Shown piece by piece: positions 51,625-57,996 of a stretch of 57,996 bases of DNA (position 1 is the first letter of the stretch; each line of letters opens with the position of its first letter). Origin of the DNA: an uncultured Opitutales bacterium (lineage in GTDB: Bacteria; Verrucomicrobiota; Verrucomicrobiia; Opitutales; Intestinicryptomonadaceae); contig CALXLX010000027.1 of NCBI GenBank assembly GCA_944389315.1, positions 1 to 57,996 of the forward strand. Reading direction: 5' to 3'. Position numbers and translations under genes: made by a program. The notes under the pieces are model-generated. The model had not been told where the DNA came from. It saw only the letters and a list, made by a program, of their open reading frames with translations, and searched no databases.

Positions 51625-53154
51625 ATGACGTTGAGACGCATAAGAATAATTGCGGCAATACTGTTCTTCTGTGCCGTTACACTGTTGTTCTTGGATTTTA
51701 CATCGGCTACGCATGCGTGGCTGGGCTGGACTGCGAAGGTACAGTTTGTGCCGGCTCTCCTTGCCGCAAACTTCGCGGTGGTCGCGGGCCTGGTACTGCT
51801 GACGTTGATATTCGGGCGCATATACTGCTCTGTGGTCTGCCCTCTGGGAGTGCTGCAAGACGCATTCTCGCGCCTCGCCGCCCGCAGGCGGCGCAACAGA
51901 TTTGCCTACGCCAAGGCTTTGACGAAGGTGCGCGTGCTGTTTCTTCTGCTGTTTGTCCTGGCGCTCGCAATTGGGTTTCTCTCGGCGGCAGCGCTCATAG
52001 CCCCTTACAGCGCCTACGGCAGAATAGCGTCCAATATCTTCGCATCGGTATGGGCCGCTGCGAACAATGTCTTTGCGTTCTTTGCGGAGAAGGCGGATTC
52101 CTACGCCCTTTATTCCGTGGACGTATATTTCAAGGGGGCGGGGGCTTTCATGATAGCCTTGGCAACCTTCCTGATTGTAGCGTTTCTTGCATGGCGCGGG
52201 GGAAGGACATATTGCAATACGGTTTGTCCGGTCGGCACCGTGCTGGGGTTCCTGGCAGGCTATTCTATTTTCAGGCCGTTTATCGACGCCTCAAAATGCG
52301 TCTCCTGCGGACTCTGCGAGAAAAACTGCAAGGCAAAGTGCATAAATGCGGGGGAACACAAAATAGACTACTCAAGATGCGTGGCGTGTTTCGACTGCAT
52401 TGAAAAATGCAAAAAAGGCGCAATAACATACAGGCCGTTTTTCGTCCGAAAAGCGGCTGAAGAAAAACCCCGCGCAAGCGCGGATGCGGCCCGGCCTGCC
52501 GGATTGCGCAATTTAAAGGCGCATTCCAACGGCCGCAGGGGCTTTTTTGCGTCGGCGTTCTTTTTGGCGGCGTCGGCGGTATCTAAGGCGCAGGAGATGA
52601 AGCTCGACGGCGGGCTTGCCCCCATAAAGCCGAGGACGCCCGCAAAACGTTCGGAGCGCATAGTTCCGCCGGGCGCGGGGAGTGTCGCAAATTTTTCGGA
52701 CAAATGCACAGCCTGCCATCTTTGCGTGTCTGCGTGCAAGACGCATGTTTTGACACCCTCCGTGCGGGCGGAAAGCTTCTTGCAGCCGGAAATTTCATAC
52801 GAACGGGGCTATTGCGACATAGACTGTACGGAATGCTCAAAAGTCTGCCCGTCGGGCGCCATACTTCCCATATCCAAAGCTGACAAGGTCTCCACGCAGA
52901 TAGGCCGTGCGGTTTGGACCGCGTCGCTTTGCGTCGTAAATACGGACTCCATCCAGTGCGACAACTGTTTCAGGCAATGCCCAACCGGCGCTATACAAAT
53001 GATAGAGCGAGACCCTAAAGGCGACGCGAAACTTAAAATCCCGACGGTGGACGAAGCCCGCTGCATAGGCTGCGGCGCCTGCGAGAATCTATGCCCGGCC
53101 CGCCCGGTGTCGGCCATACATGTTGAGGGGTGCTCCGTTCACGGGAAAATATAG
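51625..53154 (+). CDS. NapH-NapG-like fusion: membrane polyferredoxin with internal twin-arginine segment
   Basis: 509 residues. The N-terminal half resembles NapH/MauN/CcoG: membrane helices at about 5-25, 44-64, 102-122 and 172-190, with the paired motifs CSVVCPLG (68-75) and CNTVCPVG (197-204). Two cytoplasmic [4Fe-4S] motifs follow (CVSCGLCEKNC 225-235, CVACFDCIEKC 252-262). Then comes a second module with RRGFFASAFFLAASAVSKA (304-322), which looks like the Tat-type N-terminus of NapG. After it are four more cluster motifs (CTACHLCVSAC 361, CDIDCTECSKVC 397, CDNCFRQC 445, CIGCGACENLC 480). The arrangement suggests an electron relay across the inner membrane. It is co-transcribed with the aldo/keto reductase 27 nt downstream. 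Confidence 0.85.
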   Translation: MTLRRIRIIAAILFFCAVTLLFLDFTSATHAWLGWTAKVQFVPALLAANFAVVAGLVLLTLIFGRIYCSVVCPLGVLQDAFSRLAARRRRNRFAYAKALTKVRVLFLLLFVLALAIGFLSAAALIAPYSAYGRIASNIFASVWAAANNVFAFFAEKADSYALYSVDVYFKGAGAFMIALATFLIVAFLAWRGGRTYCNTVCPVGTVLGFLAGYSIFRPFIDASKCVSCGLCEKNCKAKCINAGEHKIDYSRCVACFDCIEKCKKGAITYRPFFVRKAAEEKPRASADAARPAGLRNLKAHSNGRRGFFASAFFLAASAVSKAQEMKLDGGLAPIKPRTPAKRSERIVPPGAGSVANFSDKCTACHLCVSACKTHVLTPSVRAESFLQPEISYERGYCDIDCTECSKVCPSGAILPISKADKVSTQIGRAVWTASLCVVNTDSIQCDNCFRQCPTGAIQMIERDPKGDAKLKIPTVDEARCIGCGACENLCPARPVSAIHVEGCSVHGKI

Positions 53155-53181
53155 AATGAATATCGGAAAGGGATATTGAAT

Positions 53182-54960
53182 ATGAGCGAATTTCCTAAGG
53201 AACTTTTAAACCGCAGAAACTTCCTGAAAAATATGACGGTGGGGGCTCTTGCAGCTCCCGTTATGGGCGGATGCTCTCGGAAGGAAAATTCCGGCGAGCC
53301 TTCGGGGCAGATGACGATGAGGGTAAATCCCAAGACGGGGCAGAAGGTTTCCCTGCTGGGATACGGCTGCATGCGCTGGCCTTCGACGGACGGCAGAAGC
53401 GCGCGCGAAGGCGTCGGCGAAATAGACCAGGCTGCGGTAAACGAGCTTGTCGACTACGCCATAGCCCACGGGGTTAATTATTTCGACACGTCTCCCGCCT
53501 ATTGCAGGGGAAAATCTGAGCATGCCACGGGTTTGGCGTTGAGCAGGCACCCGAGGGATAAATATTTTATAGCTACGAAACTATCCAACTTTGCGCCGGC
53601 AACCTGGAGCAGGGAGGCTTCTTTGGAAATATACCGAAACTCGTTGAAGGAGCTGAGGGTGGACTATATCGACTACATGCTTTTGCACGGGGTCGGCATG
53701 GGCGGCGGAATGGACGAGTTTAAGTCGCGCTACATCAACAACGGAATGCTTGAGTTCCTCCTCGGAGAGCGTGAGGCCGGGCGTATACGCAATTTGGGAT
53801 TCTCATACCACGGTGACATAAGGGTTTTCGACTATCTTCTTGAAAAGCACGGCCTCTACAAATGGGATTTCGTCCAGATACAGCTTAACTATCTGGATTG
53901 GAAGCACGCCAAGAAGATAAACGAGCGCAACACCGACGCGGAATATCTATATGCCGAATTGTCCAAGCGCGACATTCCCGCCGTGATAATGGAGCCTCTT
54001 TTGGGCGGCAGGCTTTCGAGCGTTCCGCACACGATAGTTCCGTATTTCAAGCGGAGGGACCCCGACAGCAGCATAGCATCGTGGGCGTTTCGTTTTGCGG
54101 GGAGTTTTCCGAAGGTGCTGACCGTGCTGAGCGGCATGGTTAAGATGGAGCATTTGCGCGACAACATAAGGACCTATTCGCCCCTCCGAGAGTTGTCGGC
54201 CGAGGAGTTCGGCTTTTTGGAGAATGTGGCCGAGGAGATGATGCAGTTTAACACCATACCCTGCAACGATTGCAAATATTGCATGCCGTGCCCCTATTCT
54301 TTGGACATACCGGCAATATTGCTTCATTACAACAAGTGCCTGAACGAGCGCATGGTGCCGGACAGCGTTCTCGACGAGAATTACAAGAGGGCCCGTAGGG
54401 AGTATTTGATAGGCTACGACCGTTCCGTTCCGAAGCTGAGGCAGGCCTCGCAATGTACGGGGTGCGACCAGTGCAGTCCGCATTGCCCCCAGCGAATAGA
54501 CATTCCCAAGGAGCTCCGCCGCATAGACGGGTTTGTCAGAAATCTAAGGCGGCAGGCCGCCCTTATGGGGGACGTTAGGAGGAAGTTCGACGAGGGGAAA
54601 TATTCCTGCGTCATAGGAAACGGCGTCATAAGGACTTTTTCCGATCCCGGGGTTGACGACCTGCTTAGAATTTACCGCGACGAACCATCGCTTTTAAAGG
54701 GAGCGCTTGTTGCCGACAAAGTTGTAGGCAAAGCCGCCGCCTCTATTCTTATAATGGGCGGGGTATCGGAGGTTTACGCAGATGTTTTGAGCCGTCCGGC
54801 GCGGGCCATGCTGAACAGGGCCCGGATAATTGTATCGTGCAAGACCCTTGTAAATAATATAAAGAACAAGAAGGGGACAGGGCTTTGCCCGCTTGAAATT
54901 AAGTGCAAGAAAGCTAAGACGCCCGAAGAGTGCCTGAAAATTCTTCTCGGCATGCGTTAA
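53182..54960 (+). CDS. Tat-exported aldo/keto reductase with two [4Fe-4S] motifs and C-terminal DUF1893 domain
   Basis: 592 residues from ATG 53182 (GGAAAGG upstream). The N-terminus has a twin-arginine signal RRNFLKNMTVGALAAPVMGGC, possibly ending in a lipid-modified Cys31. The aldo/keto reductase barrel (about 45-345) keeps the whole tetrad: Asp102 and Tyr107 (NYFDTSPAYCRG), Lys133 (ATKLSN) and His169 (LLHG). The ferredoxin-like part has Cys361/364/367/370 and Cys425/428/431/435. Residues about 466-590 match DUF1893, a deaminase-fold domain (VIRTFSDPG, MGGVSEVYADVLS, KGTGLCPLE). Substrate unknown. It probably receives electrons from the fused ferredoxin rather than NADPH if it truly acts outside the cytoplasm. 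Confidence 0.85.
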   Translation: MSEFPKELLNRRNFLKNMTVGALAAPVMGGCSRKENSGEPSGQMTMRVNPKTGQKVSLLGYGCMRWPSTDGRSAREGVGEIDQAAVNELVDYAIAHGVNYFDTSPAYCRGKSEHATGLALSRHPRDKYFIATKLSNFAPATWSREASLEIYRNSLKELRVDYIDYMLLHGVGMGGGMDEFKSRYINNGMLEFLLGEREAGRIRNLGFSYHGDIRVFDYLLEKHGLYKWDFVQIQLNYLDWKHAKKINERNTDAEYLYAELSKRDIPAVIMEPLLGGRLSSVPHTIVPYFKRRDPDSSIASWAFRFAGSFPKVLTVLSGMVKMEHLRDNIRTYSPLRELSAEEFGFLENVAEEMMQFNTIPCNDCKYCMPCPYSLDIPAILLHYNKCLNERMVPDSVLDENYKRARREYLIGYDRSVPKLRQASQCTGCDQCSPHCPQRIDIPKELRRIDGFVRNLRRQAALMGDVRRKFDEGKYSCVIGNGVIRTFSDPGVDDLLRIYRDEPSLLKGALVADKVVGKAAASILIMGGVSEVYADVLSRPARAMLNRARIIVSCKTLVNNIKNKKGTGLCPLEIKCKKAKTPEECLKILLGMR

Positions 54961-55147
54961 AGTCTGATATCCGCAATATCCAGGCATTTTTTGTCTGTTC
55001 AATGTGCAATATATATTGAACAACAATTTTGTATTAAGTTTTGCAATAAAGTGTATATTTGCTTGTGACTTTTTCGTCTTTATGGGCTGAAGGCCCGCTA
55101 AAATGTGTTTTTAATTGTAGTCTTTTCATTCTTATTTAAATTATATT

Positions 55148-55175
55148 ATATTTGCAGTAAGTAAGTTGCAAATAT
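55148..55175. promoter_or_regulatory. Perfect inverted repeat, candidate operator of the RyR-domain gene
   Basis: ATATTTGCA (55148-55156) and TGCAAATAT (55167-55175) are exact reverse complements around a 10-nt centre, 62 nt before ATG 55238, in an AT-rich promoter region (54961-55237). It has the form of a dimeric repressor site. No obvious regulator gene is adjacent in the window. Confidence 0.5.
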
Positions 55176-55237
55176 TTATAAATATGTTGACATAAGTTTG
55201 TTGAATGTTTGTATTAAACAAAAACGAAGGCTACAAT

Positions 55238-56680
55238 ATGGAACAAAAAAATAATATTAACTATGTGTTTTTTGATGATAATGCAGAACATAGAACATTT
55301 GCAAAAAATGTCGAAAAGCATTTCGGAAAAGCTGCAAAAATAACCTTCGTTATAGGGAAGAATTCCACTTCAGATGCGTCAACTTCGTTGCCGGACGGAT
55401 ACAATGTGGTTGATTTTTCCGAGAAATCTGTCAGGGGGCTTTTGTCGGATTCAAACAGCCGTTTTTTCTTCATATCCAGGAATGCCGACAGAAATGTCCA
55501 TCTGGCCTTTTCCCTGATGGACATAGCCAAAAAACTTAATATCACTACGGAGGGCATATCCATATACATAGCCCCAAATTGGGAGAACATAGAGGCGTTT
55601 ATATTAAACAAGCAGCGCAGCATGTTGCGCCACTTCGATGTAAAGCTGATAAACATACCCAATCTTGCCGCGCACACTCTCTCTGCAAAGTACAAGCCGG
55701 TGGACAATATTTTATTCGACGCCGACACCTGCGAGGCAAAGGAGGATTTCCGCGTCGCTGTTTTGGGGCTCAACCACATAACGCGCGAGGCTATGTTTAA
55801 GATTTATACGCAGGGGCGTTTTGTGAACTCCAAGTTTGTCTTGGATATATACGACGTCGGGGCGGAGGCGAAATCCGGAGGGTTTAAGTCAAAGTATCCG
55901 GGATTTGCAAAGGATGCGGATATAAGTTTCCTCGACTATGATAGATTTGCGGAGGCGGAGAAGGCGTTAAGGGATAATTTGTCCAAATACAAGCTGGTTA
56001 TAGCCGACATGGGCGACGACGCCAGAAATTCGGCATTTGCAAAGGATATGCAGGAGAAAATCTTGGAGGAGAATCTCGCGGGCATAACGGTTTCGGTGTA
56101 CATATCCTCTCCGGAGGAAGACATATTGAACGGCGACTTATACCCGAGCATAGCGGTATTCGGGATTTCTGAATCGATATACAACCCGGACGCCATACTG
56201 CTGGAGTCGTACTCCAGGAGCGGACGCTATGTAAACGACTATTACAACAGCACGAAATCCGATCCTATCAAGATGCGGAATTGGGTGGGCATGTCCGAGT
56301 TTGACAGGGGCTCAAACATATCGGTGGCTGATTTTAATTACTCGTTCATAAAGCTCATAGGGGCAGGGCGTTTTTCCGAATTTGGCTCTTCTGCGGATTT
56401 CAAGAAATGGCTGCACGATAATCCGAAGAAGTTCGATACGCTGACGAGGACCGAGCATTTGCGCTGGTGCGCCTATCTTTACGCCAACGGATGGGACTGC
56501 ATGCCCTTGGATAAGGACGTAATGGTGGAGAACAAGAACATGAAGGATAAGAGGCACACCTGTCTTGTGCCGTTCGACGAGCTCGACAAAGTGTCCGAAA
56601 TGTTCAACGAGGATTACAAGAAATACGATGCCGACAACGTGGAAATAATATACGACATATATAAAATCTTAAACTTCTAA
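55238..56680 (+). CDS. RCK/TrkA-like Rossmann protein with C-terminal RyR domain
   Basis: 480 residues from ATG 55238 (GAAGG 7 nt upstream); ATG 55205 is in frame but lacks such a site. The first part has TrkA-N/RCK-like alternating strands and helices (NYVFFDDNAEHRTFAKNVEK, FFFISRNADRNVHLAFSLM). A second Rossmann-like unit begins FRVAVLGLNHITREAMF, and its nucleotide loop is not a canonical GxGxxG. The C-terminus (about 398-470; RTEHLRWCAYLYANGW, DKRHTCLVPFDELDKVS, then YDADNVEIIYDI) matches the bacterial RyR domain. Such RCK-RyR proteins have been predicted to sense nucleotide-derived signals. No transmembrane helix is seen, so it is cytoplasmic. An exported pentapeptide-repeat gene follows after 13 nt. 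Confidence 0.7.
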   Translation: MEQKNNINYVFFDDNAEHRTFAKNVEKHFGKAAKITFVIGKNSTSDASTSLPDGYNVVDFSEKSVRGLLSDSNSRFFFISRNADRNVHLAFSLMDIAKKLNITTEGISIYIAPNWENIEAFILNKQRSMLRHFDVKLINIPNLAAHTLSAKYKPVDNILFDADTCEAKEDFRVAVLGLNHITREAMFKIYTQGRFVNSKFVLDIYDVGAEAKSGGFKSKYPGFAKDADISFLDYDRFAEAEKALRDNLSKYKLVIADMGDDARNSAFAKDMQEKILEENLAGITVSVYISSPEEDILNGDLYPSIAVFGISESIYNPDAILLESYSRSGRYVNDYYNSTKSDPIKMRNWVGMSEFDRGSNISVADFNYSFIKLIGAGRFSEFGSSADFKKWLHDNPKKFDTLTRTEHLRWCAYLYANGWDCMPLDKDVMVENKNMKDKRHTCLVPFDELDKVSEMFNEDYKKYDADNVEIIYDIYKILNF

Positions 56681-56693
56681 GGATACTCATCAG

Positions 56694-57996
56694 ATGAAAA
56701 GCTACCTGTTCCCTTGTTTTTTTGCGGCGGCGTTGTTTTTGTCGCTGCCGCTGAGCGCTGCGAGAATCGACGCCCAGGCAAGGGCGGTGACAATGATGCG
56801 CAATCTCGACGGGGAGGAGGTTGTGTTGCAGTCTGTAGACTATGTATTTTCGACGAAATACGGCAGAGTAAAGGTGAAGTTTTCAAAATCCGGCGGCAAG
56901 GACGTTATGTCCCTTGTGCTGACTCCCCCGCTTGAGGGCGAGACTGGGAGCATGATAGACCAGGCTAACTCTCTTACATCCGCATTTACGGACAGCTCCA
57001 CCCATGCCAATTCAGGGTCTATAGGAGAGGCGGTTTCTGGCATATTGCAAAACGGGATAGGCGATAAGGAAGGCGCTGAGGACGACGTTATTTTGGATTT
57101 GACCATGGGCGAATCCGAAGACGGCAAGGGTACGGACGTTTCCATATCTTTCGAGGCCGACGACACCGTAATAAAGGCGGAAATCACCGTGACGGACAAG
57201 GGCGACGGCACTATGGAGGCCGAAGGCGAGAGCACCGTAAACGGGGTGTCGAAACCCGTGGATTTGGAGATAAGCAAGAACGATGATACTATTACATCGA
57301 GCGGCAATATAGGCGGCGAGATTGTCAATACGGAGAATTCGGCAAATAAGGAGGACGTAAAGCTTGAAAGCAGCGTTACGACGGGGGTTACGTCCGAAGG
57401 TTCAAGTGTAATAAAGGAGGAGGTTGTCAATCCCGACGGGAGTATAACTATTACAGAGACGGTAAAGGATCCCGCAGGAAATAACGTGTCAGAATCGACT
57501 ATTGTCACGATGAGACCTCCTGATGGAGATTCACCTACGGGTTCTGCAGGCGGCGGGGAGGTTTCGACAACCCCGCCCGTCATGGAGGGCAACCAGAGCA
57601 ATTTTGGGAACGACTCCGTTGTCGACAATACGATATTGGGAGATCCTGTCTACGATTCCACAGACTACTCTAACAAGGATATCAGCGGGCAGGATTTCTC
57701 CAATCGGCTACTTTACGGATACAATTTCAAGAATGCCACCGCGGTGGGCACGACATTTGAAAATTCCCTGACAAACGGAAGCAATTTTTCTTCTATAAAT
57801 TTGACGGACGGCATATTGAGGAACACAAACTTTGGTGTTTCTGACTTGTCGAATGCCAATTTGACAAATGCCGACATGACCGGCGCAATAGTGGGCGGTT
57901 CAAATCTTTCGGGCGCGAATTTTTCCAACGCCACAATAGCCGGGGCTGACTTTGGCGGGGCCACGCAAAACGGTTTTACGGCCTCGCAGCTGTATT
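56694..57996 (+). CDS. Exported pentapeptide-repeat protein, partial (C-terminus outside window)
   Basis: ATG 56694, with AAGGA upstream, opens a frame to the window edge (434 residues visible). The signal peptide is MKSYLFPCFFAAALFLSLPLSAA. Residues about 25-310 are acidic and Thr/Ser/Gly-rich, with beta-like repeats (SISFEADDTVIKAEITVTDKG). From about 325 pentapeptide repeats of A(D/N)LXX type begin (DFSNRLLYGYNFKNATAVG, LSNANLTNADMTGAIVGGSN, FTASQLY). These fold into a right-handed quadrilateral helix. In related organisms such proteins often end in a PEP-CTERM anchor, but that end is not visible here. It follows the RyR gene by 13 nt and may share its transcript. Confidence 0.8.
   Translation, partial: MKSYLFPCFFAAALFLSLPLSAARIDAQARAVTMMRNLDGEEVVLQSVDYVFSTKYGRVKVKFSKSGGKDVMSLVLTPPLEGETGSMIDQANSLTSAFTDSSTHANSGSIGEAVSGILQNGIGDKEGAEDDVILDLTMGESEDGKGTDVSISFEADDTVIKAEITVTDKGDGTMEAEGESTVNGVSKPVDLEISKNDDTITSSGNIGGEIVNTENSANKEDVKLESSVTTGVTSEGSSVIKEEVVNPDGSITITETVKDPAGNNVSESTIVTMRPPDGDSPTGSAGGGEVSTTPPVMEGNQSNFGNDSVVDNTILGDPVYDSTDYSNKDISGQDFSNRLLYGYNFKNATAVGTTFENSLTNGSNFSSINLTDGILRNTNFGVSDLSNANLTNADMTGAIVGGSNLSGANFSNATIAGADFGGATQNGFTASQLY

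Noticed and set aside
1..57996. tRNA, rRNA, CRISPR array, insertion sequence, prophage
   Set aside because: Gaps were read by eye. No cloverleaf, spaced direct-repeat array, transposase or phage structural gene was recognised. The Xer protein is a housekeeping recombinase, not an integrase with att sites.

Overview
The window reads as a chromosomal stretch of an anaerobic, glycan-degrading bacterium, most likely a Verrucomicrobiota member of the Opitutae/Puniceicoccales type. The evidence is a protein ending in a VPEP motif, a membrane helix and an Arg-rich tail (PEP-CTERM/exosortase sorting); many large secreted glycan-active proteins; a cobalamin-dependent ribonucleotide reductase; pyruvate phosphate dikinase; and heavy use of AUA and AGG codons. 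Many genes lack a clear Shine-Dalgarno sequence. The taxonomic placement is inference from gene content, because no rRNA gene is present.

Layout. 1-992 is the N-terminal part of a secreted GH30-type glycosidase, cut by the window edge. 1132-10746 is mostly housekeeping: a 46-aa lipoprotein, hisG, rpmG, rmuC, meaB, a Xer recombinase, an exported Sel1-repeat protein and valS. 10968-13535 (minus) is the first of three paralogous large secreted proteins that look like alpha/alpha-toroid glycan-active enzymes. 13854-16960 is lepA-lepB. 17234-23720 is a tight run of a secreted beta-helix protein, the second toroid paralogue, proC and hldD. A PEGA lipoprotein and a minus-strand AspT/YidE-like transporter plus lipoprotein pair follow, then nrdJ.

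30683-36116 carries a GH106 rhamnosidase, a frame-disrupted O-acyltransferase and another secreted beta-helix protein. 36401-40324 holds ppdK and a D-2-hydroxyacid dehydrogenase. 40559-49228 holds a secreted alpha/beta-hydrolase with a nucleotidyltransferase-like partner, the PEP-CTERM surface protein and the third toroid paralogue. Together these loci suggest dispersed polysaccharide use without SusC/SusD-type genes.

49517-54960 is the most coherent accessory module. It has an exported flavodoxin and a divergent AraC-family regulator, with three short repeats between them spaced by about two and three helical turns. Downstream are a NapH-NapG-like fused membrane/periplasmic ferredoxin and a Tat-signal aldo/keto reductase carrying two [4Fe-4S] sites and a C-terminal DUF1893 domain. 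All three redox proteins carry envelope-targeting signals, so they may form an extracytoplasmic electron-transfer pathway.

55148-57996 has a perfect inverted repeat in front of an RCK/TrkA-like protein ending in a RyR-type domain, followed by an exported pentapeptide-repeat protein that runs off the window. No tRNA, rRNA, CRISPR array, insertion sequence or prophage was recognised.
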